Origin: Microcystis wesenbergii NRERC-220
GTDB taxonomy: Bacteria; Cyanobacteriota; Cyanobacteriia; Cyanobacteriales; Microcystaceae
Assembly: GCF_032027425.1 (NCBI RefSeq)
Contig: NZ_JAVSJA010000001.1
Location: forward strand, 2,989,501 to 3,053,500
DNA: 64,000 nt
Reading direction: 5' to 3'
Each line of letters opens with the position of its first letter. Position 1 is the stretch's first letter. Positions 27,520 through 36,455 of the stretch are shown here, piece by piece. The position numbers were made by a program, and so were the translations under genes. The notes beneath the pieces were generated by a model, which saw nothing but the letters and a program-made list of their open reading frames with translations, was not told the DNA's origin and made no database searches.

Positions 27520-27890
27520 GAAGGCTTAAAAGCTAAACTGAAACCGAGTTGAATACAGACTGCTTTCTCTATTTCTTGCCAATAAACGTCTTCTAAAACA
27601 CCCTGTTTATTCTTAATTCTTTGAGAATCTACAGCCCTCATTTGACTTAAGTTGATGTGTCGATCTCCGTCTAGTCCATTCTGCACTGTCGGGGTAATAT
27701 TGACAACAAAAGGATAAGTCCTTTTCCCAGGCAACAATGGAGCAACTATTGTCGTTGTTCCATTTTGATTGCCAATATCGTTTTGTAAAATCAGGCAAGG
27801 GCGTTCTTTATCGGTTTCATAACCAACAACGGGTTTCAGATCGACCCACCATATCTCTCCTCGCTTATAGGTTAGTCTTCCATTAGGCAT
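27516..27890 (-). CDS. MazF/PemK-family toxin endoribonuclease
   Basis: A 124-residue MazF-like protein: LTYKRGEIWWVDLKPVVGYE is the N-terminal beta-barrel with the catalytic Arg region, followed by KERPCLILQND and TTTIVAPLLPGKRTYPFVV. It overlaps the antitoxin gene by 8 bp. It would cut cellular RNA when the antitoxin is depleted. The last residues (LAFKPS) and stop run into repeat B, so the native C-terminus may have been altered slightly. Confidence 0.87.
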   Translation of the reverse strand: MPNGRLTYKRGEIWWVDLKPVVGYETDKERPCLILQNDIGNQNGTTTIVAPLLPGKRTYPFVVNITPTVQNGLDGDRHINLSQMRAVDSQRIKNKQGVLEDVYWQEIEKAVCIQLGFSLAFKPS

Positions 27891-28107
27891 TTAGACCATC
27901 GCCCACTGCAATATCCCAGACAGAAATTTCTGCTTGCATCTCTGGATCATTGGCCTGATCTTTATAAGCATCTTCTAGCTCTTTCATAAAAACCCTTTTC
28001 TTCTCTTGCCAGAGAACATCATTGATAAAGCGGCTACGATTGCTTGCTAGTCGATCTACAAAGTCCAAAACTTCGTCGTCTAAGGTTATGCTAACTTTCT
28101 TACTCAT
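27883..28107 (-). CDS. Ribbon-helix-helix antitoxin (MazE-like)
   Basis: 74 residues starting MSKKVSITLDDEVLDFVDRL, a ribbon-helix-helix DNA-binding domain, then a charged, probably disordered C-terminal arm that would clamp the toxin (AEISVWDIAVGDGLNA). First gene of the pair with the MazF-like toxin. Autorepression from its own promoter is expected of the family. Confidence 0.82.
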   Translation of the reverse strand: MSKKVSITLDDEVLDFVDRLASNRSRFINDVLWQEKKRVFMKELEDAYKDQANDPEMQAEISVWDIAVGDGLNA

Positions 28108-28209
28108 TGCCCTAAACTGCCCACGACAGCCCAGTAGGATTAGAGCATCATACTAACTAATCCTACATTAATTGTCAATGCCTGCCTCTGATCTGTAAGT
28201 AGATTGAAT

Positions 28210-28231
28210 GTCTAACGGTTGAACTCACCCG
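28210..28231 (-). other. Half attC-like site
   Basis: GTCTAAC (28210-28216) followed by GGTTGAACTCACCCGCCG resembles one arm of an attC. The matching arm is absent; repeat B lies 33 bp further on and may have inserted into or replaced it. It sits upstream of the mazE-like gene, where the preceding cassette's attC would be. Confidence 0.35.
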
Positions 28232-28263
28232 CCGTCACTAACTTTGGATGATAGCAGTAGTTT

Positions 28264-28437
28264 AGCAATTATTTTAGGTTGGGTTGACTCAAGGAAACCC
28301 AACAAAGAGTAACCTTTGGGGTGGTTGGGTTGCGCTTTTTCAAGCGAATTGAGCTATTTTCGCCCCAGTCTTGTTTCGCTCAACCCAACCCACGAGGCGA
28401 TGCGCTCTGCTACGCAGTGCCTTTGGCATCGCACTAT
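28264..28437. repeat. Repeat B, copy 2
   Basis: A 174-bp near-copy of 27347-27519. As with copy 1, its end overlaps the stop codon (TAG, 28434-28436) of an unrelated minus-strand gene, here the methyltransferase. Confidence 0.75.
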
Positions 28438-29105
28438 TGAGCCGATGCAGGGCTGCGCAGCAAGAACAGCCCGTCTACGACTTTCGCAGCCCCGCCCATT
28501 TCTTCGACGGCACGCACGACGCCTGGAAATTTTTCCGCCGAGTAATCATCGCCGCAAATAATATCGGCGCCGATTTTATTGGCCCATTCCAAGTCCGCCT
28601 TCGTGGCTTCATAGCCATGGTCTGCGTCACAAAAAAACAAGCTTGGCCTGGTGCCTTGATATTGGCGGTAAAACTCGTCTTTGTCCATTTTGACTTGCTG
28701 GACGTTGAATTTTTCAACCGCCTCCGCCAAGCGCAGCCGGGTGGCCGTATAGTGGGCTTCCGGCGCAATGCCTAAGGAATTCCACGAATAATTGTCCACG
28801 GTAATCAATTTCTGCCCGGGGTGCTTGAACAAGGTGATGACCAAGGTTGACCAGCCGTACAGCGTGCCAATTTCGATTATGGGCCTGGAAGGATCGCTGG
28901 CCTGCACCAGTTCGGCCAAAAATTTTGACTCGGACAGGCTTAACTGGCTGGTGGCCGCCAAGGCGCGGACGCTCTGGTAACATTTATAGTCGAACTCCAG
29001 CCCATGCCGCGCTTGCCATCGGCGTTCCGCGTCGCTTAAACGGCAGGCTTCGTAGCCAAAATGCTTGAGTAGGGCTTTGGGAATTTCCTTGATTAGGCTC
29101 ATCAC
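28434..29105 (-). CDS. Class I SAM-dependent methyltransferase, GC-rich
   Basis: A 223-residue Rossmann methyltransferase: PIIEIGTLYGWSTLVITLF is the SAM-binding motif I (E-x-G-x-x-x-G), LITVDNYSW is the acidic loop, and LFFCDADHGYEATKADLEWA matches the Methyltransf_24 type. The substrate is unknown. The codons are clearly more G/C-rich (GCG, CTG, GGC) than all neighbours, which argues for recent acquisition. The stop codon overlaps repeat B, so the C-terminus may be cut or replaced. It lies in the cassette-like island. Confidence 0.82.
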   Translation of the reverse strand: MMSLIKEIPKALLKHFGYEACRLSDAERRWQARHGLEFDYKCYQSVRALAATSQLSLSESKFLAELVQASDPSRPIIEIGTLYGWSTLVITLFKHPGQKLITVDNYSWNSLGIAPEAHYTATRLRLAEAVEKFNVQQVKMDKDEFYRQYQGTRPSLFFCDADHGYEATKADLEWANKIGADIICGDDYSAEKFPGVVRAVEEMGGAAKVVDGLFLLRSPASAQ

Positions 29106-29202
29106 GGTGACTCTTGATAAGTTAACCTTAAATTTAAGCAGCCAAGGCTACTTTGAAACACGCCACCTTTCCCAATCGAAGAAAAAGGCAAGCCGTTTAA
29201 GC

Positions 29203-29420
29203 GCCTAACTACTCTATATTATTAGACGGAAACTTTCTGCATAACACTCTCCAGAGCAACGATATAGGTCAACTTTCGGCACAACACTCTCCAGAGTAAC
29301 GATATGGGTCAACTTCCTGTATATCACCCCTTATTACAACATATATACTCATTTGTCAATAGGTAGTAATATTTAATCTGCTTATACTTCGAGTTTTGAC
29401 CTGAAAATGGGCGATCGATA
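29203..29420. repeat. Repeat A, copy 2 (with extra internal unit)
   Basis: Homologous to 27170-27338 but with one more copy of the AACTTTC.GCA...CTCTCCAGAG unit, so the two copies differ by a tandem step. It starts GCCTAACTACTCTATATTAT and lies upstream of the methyltransferase. The rest of the gap to clpC (29421-29701) shows no gene. Confidence 0.7.
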
Positions 29421-29701
29421 GTCAAGCGATCGAGAGATGGGGATGACCACGAGCCTGGGGGATTATGCAACGGTGAACAACTTATCCGCAGGTTTCCGGG
29501 GGGACAAAACCATAATCCGGGAGATTCCGGGCATTTCCGCAAGTCAGCTAAGACCGATTGACCCCAGAAAAAATCTTCAGAGCTACAACCACTATAACTA
29601 ATAGCCGCTCCCCAATAACTGATCACTGAAAGAGGGCTAAACTAAAAAGCCGTGCTAAAATCAGCATATCTAGGGTCGCTTGTGTAGGTGATGGATAGGC
29701 T

Positions 29702-32167
29702 ATGTTTGAAAGATTTACGGAAAAAGCCATTAAAGTAATCATGCTCGCCCAAGAAGAAGCCCGCCGCCTTGGCCATAACTTCGTGGGAACAGAGCAGATT
29801 TTACTAGGACTAATTGGAGAGGGAACGGGAGTTGCCGCCAAAGTCCTCAAGTCCATGGGTGTCAATCTCAAAGATGCGCGCGTGGAGGTGGAGAAAATCA
29901 TCGGTCGCGGTTCCGGATTCGTAGCCGTGGAAATTCCCTTCACCCCCAGAGCCAAACGAGTTTTAGAACTCTCCCTCGAAGAAGCCCGTCAACTGGGCCA
30001 TAACTATATTGGCACAGAACACCTCCTTTTAGGACTAATTCGCGAAGGGGAAGGTGTGGCCGCTAGGGTTCTGGAAAATCTCGGCGTGGATCTCTCGAAA
30101 GTTCGCACCCAAGTGATCAGAATGTTAGGGGAAACCGCCGAAGTGGCCGCTGGTTCATCTTCCCAAGGTCGCACTAAAACCCCCACTCTTGATGAATTTG
30201 GTTCCAATCTCACCCAAATGGCCAGCGAGGGTAAACTCGATCCCGTAGTCGGCCGACAAAAAGAAATCGAGCGCGTTATCCAAATTCTCGGTCGTCGTAC
30301 CAAAAATAACCCAGTCCTAATCGGGGAACCGGGGGTAGGTAAGACAGCGATCGCAGAAGGATTGGCCCAACGCATCGCTAACAAGGATATTCCCGACATT
30401 CTCGAAGAAAAACGGGTTGTCACCCTCGATATCGGCTTGTTAGTGGCGGGAACCAAATATCGCGGCGAATTTGAGGAACGCCTCAAAAAAATCATGGACG
30501 AAATTCGCCAAGCGGGTAACGTCGTCCTTGTTATCGATGAAGTTCATACTCTCATCGGTGCCGGGGCAGCCGAAGGGGCGATCGATGCAGCCAATATTCT
30601 CAAACCAGCTTTAGCCCGGGGAGAACTGCAATGTATCGGGGCGACGACCTTGGATGAGTATCGCAAACATATCGAACGGGATGCGGCTCTAGAAAGACGT
30701 TTTCAACCGGTTATGGTCGGTGAACCCTCCGTAGAAGAAACGATCGAAATTCTCTACGGTCTCCGGGAACGCTACGAACAGCACCATAAATTAAAAATCT
30801 TAGATGAGGCCCTGGAAGCGGCGGCGAAATTGTCCGATCGCTACATTAGCGATCGCTTCTTACCGGACAAGGCGATCGATTTAATCGATGAGGCTGGTTC
30901 GAGAGTGCGCTTGATTAATTCCCAATTGCCACCGGCAGCCAAGGAATTAGACAAGGAACTGCGGCAAATTCTCAAACAAAAAGATGACGCGGTGCGCGGT
31001 CAAGACTTCGAGAAAGCCGGGGAATTGCGCGATCGGGAAATGGAAATCAAAACCCAGATCCGGAATCTCGCTTCTACCAAAAAAGGCGAAGATGGCAACG
31101 ATGAACCCTTTGTGGATGCCGAGGAAATCGCTCACATCGTCGCTTCTTGGACTGGGGTTCCCGTCAATAAACTGACCGAAACCGAATCCGAGAAACTGCT
31201 GCACATGGAAGATACCCTACATCAGCGTCTCATCGGTCAAGAGGACGCGGTTAAAGCGGTGTCCCGCGCCATTCGTCGCGCTCGCGTCGGTCTGAAAAAT
31301 CCCAACCGTCCCATTGCTTCCTTTATCTTCTCCGGTCCAACGGGGGTAGGTAAAACCGAGTTAACTAAAGCTCTGGCCGCTTATTTCTTTGGTTCGGAAG
31401 ATGCGATGATCCGTCTCGATATGTCGGAATACATGGAACGGCACACGGTTTCTAAGTTAATCGGTTCACCTCCGGGTTATGTTGGTTACAACGAAGGGGG
31501 ACAATTAACGGAAGCGGTGCGTCGTCGTCCTTATACGGTGGTGCTATTCGACGAAATCGAAAAAGCTCACCCCGATGTCTTCAATATGCTTCTGCAAATC
31601 CTTGAAGATGGACGTTTGACCGATGCCAAAGGTCGCACGGTGGACTTTAAAAATACCCTGTTGATCATGACCTCGAACATCGGTTCTAAAGTGATCGAGA
31701 AGGGTGGCGGTGGTTTAGGTTTCGAGTTTGCCGATAATCAGGCCGAGGCCCAGTATAATCGCATTCGATCGCTGGTTAATGAGGAATTAAAACAATATTT
31801 CCGCCCGGAATTCCTCAACCGTCTCGATGAGATTATTGTCTTCCGTCAACTCAATAAGGAAGAAGTGAAGGAAATCGCCGAAATCCTGCTCAAGGATGTG
31901 TTTAAACGTCTGACAGAACAAAATATTACTTTGTCTGTCACCGATAAGTTTAAAGAACGCTTGATCGAGGAAGGTTATAATCCGGCCTACGGCGCTCGTC
32001 CCTTACGTCGTGCGATTATGCGTCTGTTGGAAGATGTTCTGGCTGAGGAAATTCTCTCCGGACGGGTTTCCGATGGGGATACGGCCATGGTCGATATCGA
32101 TGAGGAAGGTAAGGTGAAAGTTATTTCGGGGGAAAGACGCGAGTTAATCGCTCCCGTGATCGAATAA
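29702..32167 (+). CDS. clpC: ATP-dependent Clp protease ATP-binding subunit ClpC
   Basis: An 821-residue HSP100. It begins [20 protein letters not shown] with two N-domain repeats; AAA1 has [13 protein letters not shown] and [19 protein letters not shown] coiled-coil middle domain with a UVR motif follows ([20 protein letters not shown]), then AAA2 with [24 protein letters not shown] and [14 protein letters not shown]. The UVR/M-domain separates ClpC from ClpB. It unfolds substrates for ClpP in the cytosol and is essential in cyanobacteria. A terminator lies 25 bp downstream. Confidence 0.96.
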   Translation: MFERFTEKAIKVIMLAQEEARRLGHNFVGTEQILLGLIGEGTGVAAKVLKSMGVNLKDARVEVEKIIGRGSGFVAVEIPFTPRAKRVLELSLEEARQLGHNYIGTEHLLLGLIREGEGVAARVLENLGVDLSKVRTQVIRMLGETAEVAAGSSSQGRTKTPTLDEFGSNLTQMASEGKLDPVVGRQKEIERVIQILGRRTKNNPVLIGEPGVGKTAIAEGLAQRIANKDIPDILEEKRVVTLDIGLLVAGTKYRGEFEERLKKIMDEIRQAGNVVLVIDEVHTLIGAGAAEGAIDAANILKPALARGELQCIGATTLDEYRKHIERDAALERRFQPVMVGEPSVEETIEILYGLRERYEQHHKLKILDEALEAAAKLSDRYISDRFLPDKAIDLIDEAGSRVRLINSQLPPAAKELDKELRQILKQKDDAVRGQDFEKAGELRDREMEIKTQIRNLASTKKGEDGNDEPFVDAEEIAHIVASWTGVPVNKLTETESEKLLHMEDTLHQRLIGQEDAVKAVSRAIRRARVGLKNPNRPIASFIFSGPTGVGKTELTKALAAYFFGSEDAMIRLDMSEYMERHTVSKLIGSPPGYVGYNEGGQLTEAVRRRPYTVVLFDEIEKAHPDVFNMLLQILEDGRLTDAKGRTVDFKNTLLIMTSNIGSKVIEKGGGGLGFEFADNQAEAQYNRIRSLVNEELKQYFRPEFLNRLDEIIVFRQLNKEEVKEIAEILLKDVFKRLTEQNITLSVTDKFKERLIEEGYNPAYGARPLRRAIMRLLEDVLAEEILSGRVSDGDTAMVDIDEEGKVKVISGERRELIAPVIE

Positions 32168-32191
32168 ATTCTCACTGGAATTAGTTAAATA

Positions 32192-32218
32192 AAAGGTGGG
32201 CTTTTTGCTCACCTTTTC
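32192..32218 (+). terminator. Rho-independent terminator after clpC
   Basis: AAAGGTGGGC and GCTCACCTTT form a stem around TTTTT, ending in TTTTCTC. It sits 25 bp past the clpC stop. Confidence 0.75.
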
Positions 32219-32244
32219 TCGTAAAAATAGGGGGAAAAAGTGCG

Positions 32245-32526
32245 ATGAAAGTCTGGATTGTGGGTTGTGTTTTGTTATTTTTGTTGGTGGAATTTTATCA
32301 GTGGGCGAAGGGGTTTATTTTACCGTTACCTCTCTATATTTTTGCCGGAGCTTTGCTATCGATCGCTTCTAATTATTCTCAAGATATGAGCAATTTATTT
32401 GCTAGAAATGAACAGGTTTATCAAACTGCTAGTTTAAGTGATGTTCCTCCTATTTTGACGGCAGAAACCGCAATTACCAGCCTAGAAGCGGCAGCATCGG
32501 AGGATAGTAAAAAGCCTTTTGCATGA
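32245..32526 (+). CDS. Small conserved membrane protein
   Basis: 93 residues with two hydrophobic helices (MKVWIVGCVLLFLLVEFYQW and ILPLPLYIFAGALLSIASNY) and a soluble tail rich in Ala, Ser and Glu. I recognise it only as a short cyanobacterial hypothetical. It is preceded by GGGGGAAAAAGTGCG. Adjacent to clpC but separated by a terminator, so it is probably an independent unit. Confidence 0.65.
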   Translation: MKVWIVGCVLLFLLVEFYQWAKGFILPLPLYIFAGALLSIASNYSQDMSNLFARNEQVYQTASLSDVPPILTAETAITSLEAAASEDSKKPFA

Positions 32527-32581
32527 GCGCCTATCCCCACCGGTAAGTTGACAACCTAAGTGGGATCGCTATAGTTATTAA

Positions 32582-33754
32582 TTATTGTTGGTTTGATTGT
32601 TTATTAATCGTTAAATAAAATAGGTTTTCTAATTGTTCAGCTATATTCGACCAATCGTATAACCTGGCTCTAGCAAGAGCATTCTCACTCATTTTTTTGG
32701 TTAGTTCATTATCAGTTAATAAATTTTCAATAGCATTAGCTAAAGACACAGATTCTGCTTTTGCAGATAACCCTTCTATTTGATCACGAACTAGAAAAGA
32801 CACGGCACTTTCCGAGGATTGACAGTAAACAACTGGTAATCCTAAGGCCATAGATTCTAAAGGAAATAAACCGAATCCTTCCCTTGAGGAAGGTTGCACA
32901 GCAATTTTAGCTTTGGACACCTCTCTCCATACATCTTCAATTGTTGGCAAACGACCCAAAAATTTAACTTGATTCTGGATTCCTAACTCTAGGGCTAAAC
33001 TTTCCAAACGAGAACGATCTGGACCGTCACCAATAATAGTTAAAATAACCTGTTCAGGCGATAAATCAAGAAAAGAGATAGCCTCTAATAACAAATCAAC
33101 TTGCTTTTCTTTCATCAATCTCCCCGCATAGACAAGAGGGGGGGCATCAGGCTGAGTTCCTCGACTAGCCAATTCAATTTGTTCTAAGTAAACACCGCAG
33201 GGAATTACTGGTATTTTGCGTTTTTGCAATTGGTTTTCTTGCACCCGCTCGGCTGTTAACTGACTGATTGCATGGGCTTTATCTCCTAATTGGGCGCTAA
33301 TCCACTCAATAGTTTTGAATAAAGGGGCTTGCCATTTACCTACATAATCTCGCCAGTAATCTCCCCAGTATTCGATCCAAGTAATTACTAAAGGTTTTCT
33401 GGCTAAAAGACAGCGAATAGCTAAAGGAAATAAATGAATATAAGGAATACTTGCTGTTTCTATGATGTCGTAGTCTTTCAGCCTTAAGCTTAGGGTAGCA
33501 AGGGCAAATTTAATTGATGTCAGGACGTTTCTTTTGCCCGACTGGTTATAAAGGGATGTTTGGAAAGGGAGAGGAATAACTCGGACATTGGGAAAGGGAA
33601 AATTGGTTTTCTCACACCAACCCGCCAAGGTAATTTTGTGACCTTTTTCTGCTAGAGCTTTAGCAACACAGTAATTGCGATGTTCTACACCACCTAAAGA
33701 TTTTGGATAGATACAATCATACAAAATTAAAATTTTCAATTGCTTATTTTTCAT
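32582..33754 (-). CDS. Glycosyltransferase family 4 protein
   Basis: 390 residues. The N-terminal acceptor domain opens LKILILYDCIYPKSLGGVEH with the Gly-Gly loop; the donor domain has PPLVYAGRLMKEKQVDLLLE and EGFGLFPLESMALGLPVVYC (E-x7-E). It is the last gene of a four-gene minus-strand operon (GT2, methyltransferase, GtrA, this), with only 5 bp to gtrA. It probably adds a sugar to a lipid-linked or surface glycan. Donor unknown. Confidence 0.86.
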   Translation of the reverse strand: MKNKQLKILILYDCIYPKSLGGVEHRNYCVAKALAEKGHKITLAGWCEKTNFPFPNVRVIPLPFQTSLYNQSGKRNVLTSIKFALATLSLRLKDYDIIETASIPYIHLFPLAIRCLLARKPLVITWIEYWGDYWRDYVGKWQAPLFKTIEWISAQLGDKAHAISQLTAERVQENQLQKRKIPVIPCGVYLEQIELASRGTQPDAPPLVYAGRLMKEKQVDLLLEAISFLDLSPEQVILTIIGDGPDRSRLESLALELGIQNQVKFLGRLPTIEDVWREVSKAKIAVQPSSREGFGLFPLESMALGLPVVYCQSSESAVSFLVRDQIEGLSAKAESVSLANAIENLLTDNELTKKMSENALARARLYDWSNIAEQLENLFYLTINKQSNQQ

Positions 33755-33759
33755 AGGCT

Positions 33760-34164
33760 TTAACCTTTAAAACTCCATTTCTTATGTAAGATGAAATTAT
33801 AGAAAATCCCTAGTATTGTCGTTAAAACACTAGCAATTAGATACCAAACCTGAAAATACTTGACTAAAATATAGATAATCATCAAATTGATCAATAGACT
33901 GCTTAACATCACTAGATAATACTTATGTATTTCACCAACTATACTCTTAGGACTTTTAAAGGTGTATTTCTTGTTGAGCCAATAACCTAACAAATTGCCC
34001 AATAACCAAACTATACAAAAGGATACTAAATAATAAATACCTAAGATGCTGGTGAGAAGATATAGTCCAACATAGTTGAAAACAGTACATACTAAACCCA
34101 CACTAAAAAACTTGGAAAACTGTTTTTCATAAACAATAACCATTATTGACTTCAACTTTCTCAT
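33760..34164 (-). CDS. GtrA-family membrane protein
   Basis: 134 residues with four membrane helices: FFSVGLVCTVFNYVGLYLLT, LVSFCIVWLLGNLLGYWLNK, MLSSLLINLMIIYIL and LIASVLTTILGIFYNFILHK. The motif WLLGNLLGYWLNKKYTF followed by a C-terminal KWSF is typical of GtrA, which is thought to help move polyprenyl-phosphate sugars across the membrane. It is coupled with the GT4 gene (5 bp) and the methyltransferase (22 bp). It probably works with the GT2 of the same cluster. Confidence 0.85.
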   Translation of the reverse strand: MRKLKSIMVIVYEKQFSKFFSVGLVCTVFNYVGLYLLTSILGIYYLVSFCIVWLLGNLLGYWLNKKYTFKSPKSIVGEIHKYYLVMLSSLLINLMIIYILVKYFQVWYLIASVLTTILGIFYNFILHKKWSFKG

Positions 34165-34186
34165 AACTCAGATTAACTAAACTATT

Positions 34187-35110
34187 TTAATTCTCAGGCT
34201 TTTGGGCAATAGCGACTAATTCATCTCCCAAATTTGTCAGACTTAATATTGCGTTAGCAATTTTCATGATTATCAAAAAAACTGAAGAATCAGTCAAACT
34301 GGCTTTATTTACTTTAGCTGGAGATTTTTCTTTTTTCTGTTTGGGTAAAATTTCCGACAAAATAGTTATCCATTCCAGTAGGTAAATAGAAAAAGACGAG
34401 AGTTTATAAACTCTAAATCCTGTCAATTCTAGAATAGATTTCATCCCTCTTGCCGAAAAAAACAAAATATGTTCAGGTGGGTTGACTGTTAGGGCATTAA
34501 CTCCCAGATAACGCAAAGATAATCCATGTCGATTAACAGTTCCAATTAACAAAATACCACCCGGTTTAAGCAGTCTATAAACTTCTTGGAGAATTGATTC
34601 TACATCATTGAGGTGTTCTACTATATCCCAAAGCACAATTCCAGAATAATAATGACTTGGTAAATCGGCTTTCAGTAGTGTGGAGGTATAAATCTTGGCA
34701 TCAGACAAACTTCTCGCTCGTTCAGCTATTTCTGGAACTAACTCAATGCCTTCTAATCTCTGCCAACCTTTTCTACGAGCAAATTGCAGAAATTGACCCG
34801 TTCCACAGCCCACATCTAAAAGAACTCCTTTTCCAGCTAGTTTCTCAATTAAATTGAGGGCTTCTTGCCAAACTCCCCAGACATGGCGATGAGATTCTGC
34901 TGTCTCATTCCAACAGACTTGAGAAAGTTTCTGCACATCGGGCGATGTGTAAAATGCTTCCAGTTCCGATGAAGAGGGAATTGGATAAACAAATAAGGAG
35001 CTGCAGGATTGACATTCTAAAAAAGAGTAATTAAATTTACCAAAAGCTGGCTTGATGCTTGAGTTACGACAAAGGGGACAATGAATAGATTCGTTGAGTT
35101 TATTGTTCAT
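34187..35110 (-). CDS. SAM-dependent methyltransferase with N-terminal zinc ribbon
   Basis: 307 residues. An N-terminal four-cysteine ribbon (CPLC near residue 12 and CQSC near residue 34) is followed by a class I methyltransferase: GVLLDVGCGTGQFLQFARRK (motif I), IVLWDIVEHLNDVESILQEV and RLLKPGGILLIGTVNRHG. This two-part layout is common in glycan and O-antigen clusters, where it methylates sugars or lipid-linked intermediates. It sits between GT2 and gtrA in an operon-like row. Confidence 0.85.
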   Translation of the reverse strand: MNNKLNESIHCPLCRNSSIKPAFGKFNYSFLECQSCSSLFVYPIPSSSELEAFYTSPDVQKLSQVCWNETAESHRHVWGVWQEALNLIEKLAGKGVLLDVGCGTGQFLQFARRKGWQRLEGIELVPEIAERARSLSDAKIYTSTLLKADLPSHYYSGIVLWDIVEHLNDVESILQEVYRLLKPGGILLIGTVNRHGLSLRYLGVNALTVNPPEHILFFSARGMKSILELTGFRVYKLSSFSIYLLEWITILSEILPKQKKEKSPAKVNKASLTDSSVFLIIMKIANAILSLTNLGDELVAIAQKPEN

Positions 35111-35241
35111 CTTAGATATTTTAAAAGCTCATATAGGGAGTCAAATTCTTGAGAACTAAAAGGTTTGGGCGATACAAATTAGCAATTAATCAATGGGAAA
35201 AATATTGTCGATTACAAACTCAATATTATTAATGGGTTGTT

Positions 35242-36414
35242 TCATCTTCGTTTCAGTCCCAAAACACTTAAAAAGAAACTGGAAAAAACCACCTGTACTC
35301 CCAACCCTAGAGCGGTTACGGAAGGAATGACAATCCGCATGGTCACGGCTGGATCTAAAGCCCCATAAAGTTGTGCATTCCAAGTATATAAAGCATACAC
35401 CGAACCGCCTATACCTACTAAAAATAAAATTACGCCAATGATCAATCCCACCTCCAGATTAATATAACGTAAAAATCGTCTTAATTTTCGGTCTTCTGGT
35501 AATAAACCTTCGCTGATAGCAAAAGCTTTTGTAAAGATGGCAAAACTGACGATTTGAAAGCCAATAATCAAAGCTGTGGCTGAATAGAGAAGGGTATGAA
35601 CTCTGGGTTGGGTCATAAACCAAATGGTCGCCACAAATCCCAGAAACATTAAAGCCAGTCCGGGGTAGAGAAACAACCAGCGAGGACTATACATTAAGAG
35701 AAATCGGAGATGTCGCCAGCCATCGCGCCAAGTTTTTAGGTGGGGGGGACGACTACGACCGTCAGGGGATAAAGTGGTTGGTACTTCGGTAATTTTCAGA
35801 CCGTAGAGGGATGCTTTCACCACCATCTCGCTGGCGAATTCCATGCCAGTGGTGCGTAGGTTCAATTGTTCGATCGCCTGTTTACTAAACCCGCGCAATC
35901 CACAGTGAAAATCACCACAGGGGCTGCCAAAAAATAACCGTCCTAACCAAGTCAAGACAGGATTGCCCAGATACTTATGCAATACCGGCATCGCCCCTGG
36001 TTTAATTCCCCCCTGAAAACGATTGCCCATCACCAAATCGTAACCCTGTCGCAATTTTTCTAGGAAAGGGGAGAGATTGGTAAAGTCATAGCTATCATCG
36101 GCATCCCCCATGATAATGTATTGACCTTTGGCGGCGGCGATACCTCCCCGCAGGGCGCTACCATAACCCCTTTCCGGGATAGGAACCACCCGCGCCCCTG
36201 AATTAGTGGCAATTTCTTGGGAACCATCGCTACTGCCATTATCGGCGATTAGCACCTCTCCCGCAATTTTGTGTCGTTCCAGATAATCTCGTGCTTTGCC
36301 GATACAGGTGGCCAGGGTTTCCGCCTCGTTGAGACAGGGCATGATGATCGATAATTCTAGAGTAGGTATCTGCTCCTTAGAGGCAGCATCTGCCATGACC
36401 TGATTTTCCAGCAT
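35242..36414 (-). CDS. Glycosyltransferase family 2 with C-terminal membrane helices
   Basis: 390 residues. The GT-A domain has LELSIIMPCLNEAETLATCI, VLIADNGSSDGSQEIA and the metal site IIMGDADDSYDF (DxD-like), like dolichyl/polyprenyl-phosphate sugar synthases. About four helices follow (FLYPGLALMFLGFVATIWFM; VGLIIGVILFLVGIGGSVYA). It probably charges polyprenyl phosphate with a sugar for GtrA-type flipping. First gene of the operon. Its first 80 codons and upstream 40 bp are duplicated at 38916-39190. Confidence 0.88.
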   Translation of the reverse strand: MLENQVMADAASKEQIPTLELSIIMPCLNEAETLATCIGKARDYLERHKIAGEVLIADNGSSDGSQEIATNSGARVVPIPERGYGSALRGGIAAAKGQYIIMGDADDSYDFTNLSPFLEKLRQGYDLVMGNRFQGGIKPGAMPVLHKYLGNPVLTWLGRLFFGSPCGDFHCGLRGFSKQAIEQLNLRTTGMEFASEMVVKASLYGLKITEVPTTLSPDGRSRPPHLKTWRDGWRHLRFLLMYSPRWLFLYPGLALMFLGFVATIWFMTQPRVHTLLYSATALIIGFQIVSFAIFTKAFAISEGLLPEDRKLRRFLRYINLEVGLIIGVILFLVGIGGSVYALYTWNAQLYGALDPAVTMRIVIPSVTALGLGVQVVFSSFFLSVLGLKRR

Positions 36415-36455
36415 AACAATGGCGGTGGATTCGTTTTGCTCAAGAGTATAACAGG

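Noticed and set aside
28316-28775. Plus-strand ORFs of 81 and 134 codons opposite the methyltransferase
   Set aside because: They start in repeat B and run antisense to a clear SAM-binding domain; GC-rich DNA keeps opposite frames open.
29421-29626. Minus-strand ORF ending upstream of clpC
   Set aside because: It begins in unremarkable sequence and runs into repeat A, with no family resemblance.
30004-30495. 163-codon ORF opposite clpC
   Set aside because: Antisense shadow of a conserved AAA+ coding region.
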